DNA from: JBFKOL01 sp041628815
GTDB taxonomy: Bacteria > Bacteroidota > Bacteroidia > Chitinophagales > Saprospiraceae
Direction of reading: 5' to 3'
Length of the DNA: 27,175 nt
NCBI GenBank assembly: GCA_041628815.1
Contig: JBFKOL010000019.1
Coordinates: 1-27,175 of the forward strand
Below the pieces are notes generated by a model, which saw only the letters and a list, made by a program, of their open reading frames with translations, ran no database searches and had not been told where the DNA came from. Position numbers and translations under genes: made by a program. Below, in pieces: positions 7,993 to 16,145 of the stretch (positions are counted from its first letter, which is position 1; each line of letters starts with the position of its first letter).

Positions 7993-8055
7993 AATTTCAA
8001 TGCGACCCGTCATCAAAGACAACATGCAAATCCTTACAATAAACAGTTATTGATT

Positions 8056-9834
8056 ATGCGCGAATGCTTTTTCTTTCTTTTCTTGATTCTCATTGCTGCC
8101 TGTAATGCTTCGGTCTACAATGACATCGATAAGACCATTATGGATCGTCCTGTAAAGAATTTTGGTTTGTTTGATCACACCGGAGATTTCCACAGGCTCC
8201 ATTATTATTCGGACGCAAAGGCAATCGTATTGTATGTGCAGGGTAATGCATGTCCCATTGTGAGAAAGAGTATCCAAAAACTGAACGAATTACAAAAAGA
8301 GTACGAGGAAAAAGGTTTCCGGTTTTTTATGATCAATAGTAACCTTCAGGACGATCGCGTGACCATTGCAGAGGAGGCGAAGAGTTTTGGGATTAATATG
8401 CCGGTGTGGGTCGATGAAAACCAGCTGGCGGCGGATCTTCTAGATATCCGGATCACAGCAGAAACCTTCGTTATTGACCCTACAGATTGGAAAATTCTGT
8501 ACAGGGGACCTGTTGACGATCAACTTGGCTATGGAAGTGATAGGGGAGAGGCTAAGGTATCACATCTAAAAAATGTTTTGGACAGTCTTGTCCAAGGAAA
8601 TACTGTAACCCGGGAAATGATACCAACCAAAGGGTGTGCCATAGCGAGATTGAAAGACATCGATGATGACGAACAATTGAATTATGTCGATGATGTAGCT
8701 CCGCTTCTGCAGTCTAAATGTGTCCGATGTCATCACGAAGAAGGAATCGCTCCATGGGCCATGAACAGTTATGCCTCGGTGGTAGGATGGTCTGCAATGA
8801 TGCGCGAAGTGTTGACCAGCCGCATTATGCCGCCGTGGCAGGCCGATCCACACATAGGCACATTTGCCAATGACCTATCATTGAAGAGGGAGGAACTGAG
8901 AAAGATCATTTCATGGATAGACATGGGACGACAACGGGGTGAAGGACCGGACCCACTTGAAAATGCCATTAATGGAGATGATGCCTGGTCATTAGGGGAG
9001 CCGGACGAGATCATGCAGCTCGAGGAAGAAATGATACCAAAGACAGGTATCATCGATTACCGGCACCAAGAGTTTAAAGTAGATTTTACCGAAGATAAAT
9101 ACCTGAGAGCTGTGGAAGTCAAGCCAGGTAATCCGAATGTTCTGCATCATGTTCTTGCAAGGGTGCAATACCCAGATGGACAGGACCATCCCGTGAAGAT
9201 AAGAGGCAGCGAATGGCTTGACGGGCTTTTACTCGGATGGGCCCCAGGCGGCGGCACAGAAATATTTCCCGAAGGGACGGGAAGAAAAATCCCGGCTGGA
9301 TCGGCGATCATTTTCCAGTTGCACTACACGACTACAGGTAAGGAAGAATCCGACATTACCCAGATTGGCATGTATTTTCATGAAAGGATACCAGAAAAAG
9401 AATACGTCATCCACGGACCGGCGGATTTCAACATGGAGATTCCTCCGCATGCGCCGAGACACCCTGTCACAGCCTTTGAGAAATTCGACCGGCCGGTGAC
9501 TTTGTATGCCATGCTTCCCCATATGCATTATCGCGGAAAAAGTATGAAGTATGTGGCCAACTACCCCGATGGTCGAAAAGAAGTCATCTTGTCTGTACCG
9601 GACTACAATTTCAACTGGCAGCGTTTTTACTATTTGCAGGAACCCCTGGATCTGCCTGCTGGTACTGTATTGAGTGTACATGCGCTGTTCGACAATTCTG
9701 CACAAAATGAGTTCAACCCCGACCCATCGAAAACATTGTATTTCGGGCGGCAGACTTTCGATGAAATGATGATCGGTTACATAAGTTTCACCTATGCAGA
9801 CGAACCACCATCAGCGCCCCTGTCTTCGCTTTGA
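8056..9834 (+). CDS. Lipoprotein: redoxin + cytochrome c + PHM-like copper monooxygenase
   Basis: The start is ATG 8056 (592 residues), because MRECFFFLFLILIAAC is a lipoprotein signal peptide with the lipobox Cys at 16; an upstream TTG at 7990 falls inside the promoter repeat. Domains in order: a thioredoxin-fold redoxin (about 30-185) with one active-type cysteine, NACPIVR (Cys66); a c-type haem domain with CVRCHH (Cys222, Cys225, His226) and a likely Met258 ligand in RIMPPW; and a copper type II ascorbate-dependent monooxygenase-like region (about 335-580). All six PHM/DBH-type copper ligands have candidates: His364-His365, His423 (QLHY), His489 and His491 (PHMHY), and Met571 or 572 (DEMM). 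It probably faces the periplasm or is surface anchored. Similar uncharacterised fusions are, to my knowledge, found in Planctomycetes and Bacteroidota; substrate and reaction are unknown. Confidence 0.85.
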   Translation: MRECFFFLFLILIAACNASVYNDIDKTIMDRPVKNFGLFDHTGDFHRLHYYSDAKAIVLYVQGNACPIVRKSIQKLNELQKEYEEKGFRFFMINSNLQDDRVTIAEEAKSFGINMPVWVDENQLAADLLDIRITAETFVIDPTDWKILYRGPVDDQLGYGSDRGEAKVSHLKNVLDSLVQGNTVTREMIPTKGCAIARLKDIDDDEQLNYVDDVAPLLQSKCVRCHHEEGIAPWAMNSYASVVGWSAMMREVLTSRIMPPWQADPHIGTFANDLSLKREELRKIISWIDMGRQRGEGPDPLENAINGDDAWSLGEPDEIMQLEEEMIPKTGIIDYRHQEFKVDFTEDKYLRAVEVKPGNPNVLHHVLARVQYPDGQDHPVKIRGSEWLDGLLLGWAPGGGTEIFPEGTGRKIPAGSAIIFQLHYTTTGKEESDITQIGMYFHERIPEKEYVIHGPADFNMEIPPHAPRHPVTAFEKFDRPVTLYAMLPHMHYRGKSMKYVANYPDGRKEVILSVPDYNFNWQRFYYLQEPLDLPAGTVLSVHALFDNSAQNEFNPDPSKTLYFGRQTFDEMMIGYISFTYADEPPSAPLSSL

Positions 9835-9886
9835 CGTCCTGGTTTTCTCGTGACTGAAAGGTCAATTTTATGGCAATCCTTAACCT

Positions 9887-10477
9887 ATGGGAGACATAAA
9901 GCTGTACAATCTGAAGGTTCGTTATAAACATGTTAATAATCTCAGCTATGTGGATGAAATCCTTCAACTCCAAAAGGAGAACCTACCAACTGCACTTGAC
10001 CCTAAGGAAATAGCGAACCAAGGCTTTCTTACCATCCAGCATTCTGCAGAAGACCTTATTGCCATGAACAGTCCTTACGCGCATGTGATCGCCACGGATG
10101 GCGAAAAGTTGGCGGGGTACTGTCTCGTCATGACATTGGAGCACAGTCATCGTTTTCCGGTCATCAGACATATGTTTGAGAGGTTGGTCCATCTCGATTA
10201 CAAAGGGAGGGACATCAATAGTATGGGATATTTCATTATGGGGCAGGTCTGTGTCGCCAAGGCATATCGGGGGAAAGGTGTCTTCAGAGGTATGTACGGC
10301 AAATTGAGAGAATTTATGGCACCTCATTTTGATCTTTGTATAACGGAAGTATCAACCACCAATCAACGCTCCCTACGAGCTCATCTGAATATCGGATTTG
10401 AGGTTATAAAAAGCTACAAAGACGACCAGGGTCATCCATGGGAGATTGTCGCATGGGATTGGACAACGGATGGATAG
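9887..10477 (+). CDS. GNAT-family N-acetyltransferase
   Basis: Acetyl-CoA-dependent acyltransferase of 196 residues; acceptor unknown. The acetyl-CoA pyrophosphate loop is VAKAYRGKGVFRGMYGKL (about residues 124-141), following the beta-4 strand MGQVCV. The end of the fold is also typical, with TTNQRSLRAHLNIGFEVI. Motif A (Q/RxxGxG/A) is present as YRGKGV. The start at 9887 (ATG) lies 52 bp after the copper lipoprotein gene, on the same strand, so it may be co-transcribed. It converges on the AGCS symporter gene with only 30 bp between their stops. Confidence 0.87.
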   Translation: MGDIKLYNLKVRYKHVNNLSYVDEILQLQKENLPTALDPKEIANQGFLTIQHSAEDLIAMNSPYAHVIATDGEKLAGYCLVMTLEHSHRFPVIRHMFERLVHLDYKGRDINSMGYFIMGQVCVAKAYRGKGVFRGMYGKLREFMAPHFDLCITEVSTTNQRSLRAHLNIGFEVIKSYKDDQGHPWEIVAWDWTTDG

Positions 10478-10507
10478 AAATGCGGTCTATCAATTCCTGG
10501 TTTGATT

Positions 10508-11884
10508 TCAGCTGTCATCCTTCATTCTTTTAAAGTAGTCCCTGGTGGCATGGACCACTTTTTTCGAGAGGAGCAAGGTCGCAATCATGGTAGGGAATGC
10601 CATCAGTGCATAAAACCCGTCGATCAAGTTGATCATCAGATCCAGCGTGGTCGTGGCGCCGATGAGGACACTGGCGAGATAGAAGTAGTTGTACCAATGT
10701 TTACGGTCTGCTCCAACCAGGAAAGAAAGGCATTTAGTCCCGTAATAGGCAAAGGTAAAAAGGGAAGAAATGCTGAACGAGGCAATGCATAGAAGCAAAA
10801 CATATTTCCCTACGACGGGTATTGACGATTCAAAGGCGTTCGCGGTCAGACTGACTCCATTGTCGCTTGTGGTTTCCCATACTCCCGTAACGAGTATGGC
10901 CAGGGCTGTCAAAGTACATACGATAATAGTATCAACGAAGGGTCCGAGCATGGCAACCATTCCTTCCCTTACGGGTTCTTTGGTTTTAGCCGCACCATGA
11001 GCCATGGGTGCCATACCTATGCCGGCCTCATTCGAAAAAGCCCCGCGCCGGATGCCCAGCAGGATCAGACCACCTGCTACTCCTCCAAGCAGGGGATCTC
11101 CTTTGTAATGAGTGGGGTTAAAGGCCTCCGAGAAAATCAGACCTAAGTAATGAGGAATTTCGGAAAAATGTACCGTGAGAATGGCTACGACGCTGATAAA
11201 GTATACGATGACCATCGCAGGTACGAGTCTTGATGCGGCATGGCTGATTCTCTTCAGGCCTCCCAGTATAACGGCAGCAGCCATTATGGCCAGAACGATT
11301 CCCACCAGGAGGTCGGTCGTAAAGCCATGGTACAAACCCTGGGGTTTTAAGACGATATCCCGAATGGCTTGAGTCAATTGGTTTACATTGAATACGGGCA
11401 ATGCCCCTATGAGTCCGGCAACACTGAAAAAAATGGCCATGGGCCTCCACTTCTCACCAAGTCCGTTGACGATAAAATACATGGGCCCACCTTGTAGCTC
11501 ACCTAAGGAATCTTTACCTCTGAATAAAACGGCCAGGGTGCAGGTAAAAAACTTTGTATGCATGCCTATCAGCCCGCTCACCCACATCCAGAATATGGCG
11601 CCTGGTCCTCCAATGGTGATGGCCACAGCTACACCGGCTATATTTCCCATACCAATAGTGGAAGATAGAGCAGTAGAAAGTGCTTTGAAATGGCTAATTT
11701 CACCGGGATCATCCGGGTTGTCAAACCTTCCGCGAACAATCTCGACAGCATGACCGAGAAACCTGAAAGGTAAGCCGCGATTGAAAACCAGTAAAAAGAT
11801 TCCGCCCCCGGTAAGGAGCAAAAGCAGTGGGAATCCCCAAGCCAATGACGAAAATTCACTTATTAACCCGTTGATTGCATCCAT
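10508..11884 (-). CDS. Sodium:alanine (glycine) symporter, AGCS family
   Basis: Inner-membrane transporter of 458 residues that would import alanine or glycine with Na+. Several AGCS hallmarks are present: GFPLLLLLTGGGIFLL near the start, HFKALSTALSSTIGMGNIAG, GGPGAIFWMWVSGLIGM and the ELQGGPMYFI segment. The later part has LGIRRGAFSNEAGIGMAP. About ten to eleven membrane helices are expected. I chose the ATG at 11884 (MDAINGLI) over the TTG two codons upstream. The gene is divergent from the small lipoprotein gene (113-bp gap). Alanine dehydrogenase at 20.1 kb could use the imported alanine, but the genes are not linked in an operon. Confidence 0.93.
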   Translation of the reverse strand: MDAINGLISEFSSLAWGFPLLLLLTGGGIFLLVFNRGLPFRFLGHAVEIVRGRFDNPDDPGEISHFKALSTALSSTIGMGNIAGVAVAITIGGPGAIFWMWVSGLIGMHTKFFTCTLAVLFRGKDSLGELQGGPMYFIVNGLGEKWRPMAIFFSVAGLIGALPVFNVNQLTQAIRDIVLKPQGLYHGFTTDLLVGIVLAIMAAAVILGGLKRISHAASRLVPAMVIVYFISVVAILTVHFSEIPHYLGLIFSEAFNPTHYKGDPLLGGVAGGLILLGIRRGAFSNEAGIGMAPMAHGAAKTKEPVREGMVAMLGPFVDTIIVCTLTALAILVTGVWETTSDNGVSLTANAFESSIPVVGKYVLLLCIASFSISSLFTFAYYGTKCLSFLVGADRKHWYNYFYLASVLIGATTTLDLMINLIDGFYALMAFPTMIATLLLSKKVVHATRDYFKRMKDDS

Positions 11885-11997
11885 CGCCAAAATATAAGGA
11901 AATCATAAAATTTACGCCGGTGATGACCAGCGAGACTAATTCAACGTCAATTATTTGAAAATTAATTCTGAAGTTTGCACCTTTTCCGGCGAAACAT

Positions 11998-12522
11998 ATG
12001 AAATACATAATTCTTTCCATAGTATTTATCAGTGCGGCGTATATGTCATCATGTGGGGGCAGCGGTCAGAATCCCAGAGAATTGATCATTGATGACCTCC
12101 CGTTTCACAGAGTCAATTCGACCAAAGCCTATTCAGATTTAATCCTAAAGGCTATAAGAACCAATAGAGATAAACCTATCCTCCAGGAATTTGAGCTGAG
12201 CGGCATAGAAGTTGATCCAGAGAGACTGAATCAATTGGTCGGCATGTACAGTTCGGCAATAGGAGGCAGAGATGACTGGAATTTTTTCGATTTTGCCGTG
12301 CTTGGTCAAAAGCCGGAAAGTCAGTTAGGTTTTAATTATGCATGGTTGGATCAATCGGATCGTCTCGGTATCCAAATTTACATAGAGGTTGAAGAAGAAG
12401 AAGCTGGGTTCAGGCTCAGATTGATTGAATTGAGAAGCCGGCTTGACGTACTCGAAAGTATGGCCTTTCCCGGAGGACAGATTGAAGACTATAAAAAGAT
12501 TGATTACGACTGGTCTAATTGA
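11998..12522 (+). CDS. Small putative lipoprotein, function unknown
   Basis: 174 residues. The N-terminus MKYIILSIVFISAAYMSSC is a lipoprotein signal peptide with the lipobox MSSC (Cys19), so the mature 156-residue protein is probably membrane anchored and periplasmic or surface exposed. The rest is soluble, acidic (VEVEEEEAGF-like stretch near residue 135) and without a motif that I recognise. GAAGTTTGCACC at 11970-11981 resembles a Bacteroidota -7 region (one mismatch to TAnnTTTG) and would give a very short leader. It is divergent from the alanine symporter gene and convergent with the M28 peptidase gene. No function can be assigned. Confidence 0.75.
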   Translation: MKYIILSIVFISAAYMSSCGGSGQNPRELIIDDLPFHRVNSTKAYSDLILKAIRTNRDKPILQEFELSGIEVDPERLNQLVGMYSSAIGGRDDWNFFDFAVLGQKPESQLGFNYAWLDQSDRLGIQIYIEVEEEEAGFRLRLIELRSRLDVLESMAFPGGQIEDYKKIDYDWSN

Positions 12523-12610
12523 CCTCGGTTAAGTCGGTTTGTTTTTGGTGGTTCGACCATAGGCTTTTAGCGATTACTTGATATGTCCTTACGAACACGA
12601 TTATTCAGGT

Positions 12611-14074
12611 CTATTCCAACCTGCCTCTCAGGCCAGAAATCCACGGCTCCCAGACGTTGAACATACGCATGGTGAATTCCAGGTTTGTATCATCAAATAT
12701 TTTCTGAATTTCACTTCGCGATTGTCTTTTCAAGGTGGAAATCACTTCATCGGGAAGATTGGCAAATCCCAGGGTAAGGGCCGCCACGATGGCAGAGTTG
12801 ACCTTTAATTGTTTGAGGTCCACCTTGTCATAGGTGTCAGTAGAAGCGTGGTAATTGATTCCATATACCTGGGGAAGGTGGCTCCCTACGAGGTTGGGGA
12901 CACCCTGAAGCATAAAATCAAAATTATCCGTGCCGACGATGGGTACATTGATTTGTGTAAAGTTACCCAATCCTTCAACAGCGGTTAGCAATTGATCGAC
13001 TACAGGCACCAGTTCGCTTCGGCCATTGGTGAAAAACCCATTGATAGCGCCACTTCCAATGTCAATAGACATGGCCATTTTGTGATTATCGAGTTCGTTC
13101 CTATGGTCTTTGACATAATCCCAAGAACCGAAGAATCCTTGTTCTTCCCCGTTCCATAGAGCAATTCGTATGGTTCTTCTGGGTCGAATACCCAATGCCT
13201 GCATTTGTCTTGCAATGTCGATCATCATACTTACGTTGCAGCCATTGTCGTTGGCACCCGTACCAAGTGCCCAGGAGTCGATATGACTTCCTATGACGAT
13301 GACTTCGTCAGATCGGTCGGTACCGGGGATCTCAGCAATGACATTATGGGCCGTAAAAGCACTGCCTGTTTTTGCTTCAATTTGTAGCTGAAGATGGAGC
13401 TCTTTTCCTTGCTGCAAGGCACGGATACACCTTTTGGCATCAATTCGTGACATGACAAGCTGGGGTAATTCGTTTTCTACCCCTTTCATCGTAAGGAACC
13501 TGTAAAGGAGTTTGTCCGGCCGCGATGCCATAAATACGATTCCCTTCACACCGTAGTTCATAGCGGCTAATTCTACCTGAGCAGCATGGGCGTATTCTGC
13601 GAACAGCCCGTTCACATCGAGACAGAGCTCCGTCTCTACCAGGATGAACTGATCTCTCAGCTTTTCCTTTCCTAGAGCTGCGAGTGCGTTTTCGCGGCCA
13701 TCTTCCACAAAAATTAAGCGTCCTTCATAAACACCAGGCGGGGATTGATATTTGGCCACCATATGAGGCCGGAATTCGAGGGTGGAAATATAAGCCTGGC
13801 AATAATCTTCGTCCCAATAAACTGGCATGGTAAACGGGTCTTTCCAGGTCTTTACCCCGGATTCGGTGAGTTTTTGAAATGCCCATTCCACGGCTTTTTC
13901 ATTAGCCGGTGATCCTGTGACCCTTCCACCTATTTCGTCACAAAGTTCCTGCAAGTCTTCCTCTAATGGTGTAGAGGCGAGCATGGAGGCCACGAGCTTT
14001 TGGACATCATTTTGAGTATTTGCTACACTGAAAACCAATGACAACAGACAGGTTATTAGGTACATTTTTTTCAT
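12611..14074 (-). CDS. Secreted M28-family zinc aminopeptidase/carboxypeptidase Q-like
   Basis: Exported dizinc peptidase of 487 residues. ATG 14074 is chosen because it begins a signal peptide (MKKMYLITCLLSLVFSVANTQ) and sits 11 bp after the hemB stop; a longer frame reading back into hemB is spurious. The middle (about 100-240) is the PA-type insert common in this family. The catalytic domain carries the metal and catalytic residues: His264 and Asp266 in GSHIDSW, Asp276 in GANDNG, Glu310-Glu311 in WNGEEQG, Asp338 in SIDIGSG, and His409 in NYHASTDTYDKVD. It probably releases amino acids from peptides outside the cytoplasm. It is the last gene of the DUF6702-yidD-hemB operon. Confidence 0.9.
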   Translation of the reverse strand: MKKMYLITCLLSLVFSVANTQNDVQKLVASMLASTPLEEDLQELCDEIGGRVTGSPANEKAVEWAFQKLTESGVKTWKDPFTMPVYWDEDYCQAYISTLEFRPHMVAKYQSPPGVYEGRLIFVEDGRENALAALGKEKLRDQFILVETELCLDVNGLFAEYAHAAQVELAAMNYGVKGIVFMASRPDKLLYRFLTMKGVENELPQLVMSRIDAKRCIRALQQGKELHLQLQIEAKTGSAFTAHNVIAEIPGTDRSDEVIVIGSHIDSWALGTGANDNGCNVSMMIDIARQMQALGIRPRRTIRIALWNGEEQGFFGSWDYVKDHRNELDNHKMAMSIDIGSGAINGFFTNGRSELVPVVDQLLTAVEGLGNFTQINVPIVGTDNFDFMLQGVPNLVGSHLPQVYGINYHASTDTYDKVDLKQLKVNSAIVAALTLGFANLPDEVISTLKRQSRSEIQKIFDDTNLEFTMRMFNVWEPWISGLRGRLE

Positions 14075-14085
14075 ACTTGTCGAAT

Positions 14086-15066
14086 TTAATCCATTTCGGC
14101 GAATGCTTTGGCGAAGTAGGTGATGATACCGGACGCTCCTGCACGGCGAATGGACAGTAGCGTCTCTGGCAGGGCTTTTTCCCATTCCAGCCATCCGTTG
14201 TTGCAGGCAGCGGCGAGCATGGCACATTCCCCACTTACGTGATACGCGATGACTGGTAAATCGAAATTGTTGCGTACTGCACTTATTACATCGAGATAGT
14301 GAATGGCCGGTTTGACCATCAGGTAATCGGCCCCTTCCGATGCATCGAGTTTCGCTTCTATAAGTGCCTCTCGTACATTTCCAGGATCCATTTGGTATGA
14401 CTTCTTATCCCCTGGAATGTCGTCCGATACGACGGGTGCTGAATCAAGAGCATCCCTGAAAGGACCATAGAACGCACTTGCATATTTGGCGGTATAAGAC
14501 ATGATTGAAGTATTAGTGAACCCTTTGGCATCCAGGGCCTGCCGGATAAAACCAACCCGGCCATCCATCATGTCAGATGGTCCGAGAATATCAAAGCCTG
14601 CATCGGCCTGTAGAACGGCCATTTGTCCGAGTATTTCCAGTGACTCATCGTTGACTATATCCCCTTCTCGGACGATGCCATCATGGCCATCGGAGCTGTA
14701 AGGGTCAAGAGCAACGTCACTGATCAACGTGATATTGGGATGGCGTTCCTTTATTCGACGGCAGCAGTGTAGGTAAAAGTTGTCGGGACTGACACCATAA
14801 CTTCCGGTTTTGTCTTTTAATTTCTCGGGTATTTTAGGAAATAGAATGAATTTGTCGAGACCAAGGGTTTTACATTTTTCTATTTCTTGGTTTAGAAGAT
14901 CCACTGACCATACAAAACTCCCCGGCAAGGAAGGTATTTCAGCTTTGATATGCTTGCCATCGGCGATAAAAAAAGGCTGAATGAGATGTTCAGGGCCGAT
15001 TGTGGTTTCCCTTACCAGGTTTCTGATTTGGGTATTTTTCCTATTTCTTCTGGGTCTGCGATTCAT
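14086..15066 (-). CDS. hemB: Delta-aminolevulinic acid dehydratase (porphobilinogen synthase)
   Basis: Cytoplasmic enzyme that condenses two 5-aminolevulinate molecules to porphobilinogen, the second common step of haem synthesis. The start at ATG 15066 (MNRRPRRNRKN) gives 326 residues, the usual length. The Schiff-base lysine is Lys252 in MVKPA, and Lys194 in SYTAKYASAFYGPFR is the second active-site lysine. The metal loop reads DVALDPYSSDGHDG (117-130), without the cysteines of zinc-dependent enzymes, so this is the magnesium-type enzyme (as in Pseudomonas). The start overlaps the end of yidD by 26 bp, and the M28 gene follows after 11 bp. Confidence 0.96.
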   Translation of the reverse strand: MNRRPRRNRKNTQIRNLVRETTIGPEHLIQPFFIADGKHIKAEIPSLPGSFVWSVDLLNQEIEKCKTLGLDKFILFPKIPEKLKDKTGSYGVSPDNFYLHCCRRIKERHPNITLISDVALDPYSSDGHDGIVREGDIVNDESLEILGQMAVLQADAGFDILGPSDMMDGRVGFIRQALDAKGFTNTSIMSYTAKYASAFYGPFRDALDSAPVVSDDIPGDKKSYQMDPGNVREALIEAKLDASEGADYLMVKPAIHYLDVISAVRNNFDLPVIAYHVSGECAMLAAACNNGWLEWEKALPETLLSIRRAGASGIITYFAKAFAEMD

Positions 15067-15322
15067 TGTTCTTTTTCTTTGGATTAAAGGGTACAGGATC
15101 GGGACCAAATCCTCCCCATGGGTGACATCGGCCTATTCGTTTGAGTCCCATCCAAATGCCTTTAAATGCACCCCATTCGAAAATGGCCTGGGCCATATAT
15201 TCTGAACAAGAGGGCTCATATCGGCATTTCATACCTAACAATGTACTCATCACCGGTGACAAAGTGTATTGATAGATGCGAATGGGAAAAACTACCAGGC
15301 TTAAGAAGATTTTACGGATCAT
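15041..15322 (-). CDS. yidD: Membrane protein insertion efficiency factor YidD
   Basis: Small protein (93 residues) that assists YidC in inserting inner-membrane proteins. It begins with an amphipathic/hydrophobic segment (MIRKIFLSLVVFPIRIYQYTLSP). The conserved cysteine-rich core CRYEPSCSEYMAQAI follows, then WGAFKGIWMGLKRIGRCHPW and GFGPDPVP. The C-terminus is lysine rich. Its ATG (15322) overlaps the upstream stop codon as ATGA, suggesting translational coupling with the DUF6702 gene. Its own end lies inside hemB. In most genomes yidD sits with rnpA and yidC; here it is in a haem/peptidase operon instead. Confidence 0.95.
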   Translation of the reverse strand: MIRKIFLSLVVFPIRIYQYTLSPVMSTLLGMKCRYEPSCSEYMAQAIFEWGAFKGIWMGLKRIGRCHPWGGFGPDPVPFNPKKKNNESQTQKK

Positions 15323-15834
15323 TTTATGGAAAGTTTCCCACTTTTATCTTGGTGATCAAATAGAAAATATTCGGGTTTTTTGTTTTCAAACGATAACCTC
15401 ACAATATTTCGCTGGTCATCGAAAATTTCCATCAGGAGATCATAAGTTACCTCAATTTCCATCTCTGGGATCAAATCCGGTATTTCGAGGTAAAACCAGG
15501 CAGCAAAAATGTCGTCACCCATTTCTTTTCCGAGATAAAGAGCCTTTCTGGGTTTGCCATCAACAATTATCACCAATTTTTCATCGAAGTATGCTGCGAT
15601 GGCCTCTTCGGCATCGCTGTGCTCTTCAGTGGTAAGTAATTTCAAGTCTGCAAACCCCCTTTTTTCCAATGCTAATTCAAGATCATCGATAAAAACGGTA
15701 GCTGAAATCTGTATAGCTGAAGTCTTCTTATCGTAATGCACTTCACAGCGGCTTAAATGAAGATCATGAGGTAAAAACTCGTTTCCTGATGGGAGAAGCA
15801 CGGATAATATCACCCATAGAGAGGATATCGGCAT
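15319..15834 (-). CDS. Exported DUF6702-like protein, function unknown
   Basis: 171 residues, first gene of the four-gene operon. The N-terminus MPISSLWVILSVLLPSG looks like a short signal peptide, then LPHDLHLSRCEVHYDKKTSAIQIS. ATVFIDDLELALEKRG and the C-terminal half (EMEIEVTYDLLMEIFDDQRNIVRL) fit the Bacteroidota family I know as DUF6702, in which a short beta-rich domain begins HP/HD-x-H. No catalytic residues can be named. The stop codon overlaps the yidD start (ATGA, 15319-15322). Function unknown; the family assignment is from memory of its pattern. Confidence 0.75.
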   Translation of the reverse strand: MPISSLWVILSVLLPSGNEFLPHDLHLSRCEVHYDKKTSAIQISATVFIDDLELALEKRGFADLKLLTTEEHSDAEEAIAAYFDEKLVIIVDGKPRKALYLGKEMGDDIFAAWFYLEIPDLIPEMEIEVTYDLLMEIFDDQRNIVRLSFENKKPEYFLFDHQDKSGKLSIK

Positions 15835-15985
15835 TTTTTTGCGTTGGTAGCTGTTAAATCGTCTGAAACTTTAATCTTTTTTCATTGAACTTTGTATACT
15901 CGTTATAGTGTTGAATACATAGTAAAGTTCCTACATTAGACCGTTAAATGTAACGGAAATGTGCTCTGGATTTCTAACTTTGAAC

Positions 15986-16144
15986 TCAGAGTTAAAAAAA
16001 ATGTTAATTTTTTAACGAGCGTGTGACGAAAAAATGATTTTTGCGTCATAATAAGCGAAAACAAGATTTATAGTATATAGGATTTATTTTTTGGTTGATG
16101 CAGTGAAAGGAAGTCGACTCGCCTGAGTCGGCTTCTCTTTTTTT
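15986..16144 (+). ncRNA. Candidate small RNA between ahcY and the DUF6702 operon
   Basis: No plus-strand gene lies upstream, yet a plus-strand terminator ends this stretch. A box TAACTTTG (15975-15982) would start an RNA at about 15986-15990. It would contain hairpin 1 (GTTAAAAAA 15991-15999 with TTTTTTAAC 16008-16016), hairpin 2 (TGACG 16024-16028 with CGTCA 16044-16048, plus an inner A5/T5 pair), and the terminator hairpin. Length is about 155 nt. Only tiny reading frames (5 codons or fewer from ATG) exist in it. There is no good -33 TTTG. Start and family are uncertain; it resembles no RNA family that I know. Confidence 0.35.
16110..16144 (+). terminator. Plus-strand intrinsic terminator facing the ahcY 3' end
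   Basis: GAAGTCGACTC (16110-16120), loop gcct, GAGTCGGCTTC (16125-16135), then TCTTTTTTT (16136-16144). The single non-Watson-Crick position is U-G on the plus-strand RNA but A-C on the minus-strand RNA, and the T tract is on the plus side. Both facts favour rightward termination. It may also weakly end ahcY, which stops at 16146. Confidence 0.75.
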
Positions 16145-16145
16145 A

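Larger units (their letters stand above)
15835..16145. other. Intergenic region carrying a candidate plus-strand RNA
   Basis: 311 bp between the start of the DUF6702 operon and the end of ahcY, both on the minus strand. No protein gene fits. It holds a -7-type box TAACTTTG (15975-15982), two A/T-rich hairpins and a strong plus-strand terminator (16110-16144), described separately. The operon's own leftward promoter must also lie here, but I see no exact box for it. Confidence 0.55.

Noticed and set aside
7990..8055. Upstream extension of the copper/haem lipoprotein from a TTG codon
   Set aside because: That codon lies inside the promoter inverted repeat, near the expected transcription start, and the lipoprotein signal begins at ATG 8056.
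9229..9705. 158-codon open frame on the minus strand
   Set aside because: Antisense to the copper domain, whose ligands are all conserved in the sense frame.
11885..11900. TATATTTTGG on the minus strand as a promoter for the alanine symporter
   Set aside because: One base too long for TAnnTTTG and directly against the start codon; it would put the transcript start inside the gene.
14075..14227. 51-codon N-terminal extension of the M28 peptidase
   Set aside because: It lies within hemB and would hide the clear signal peptide at ATG 14074.
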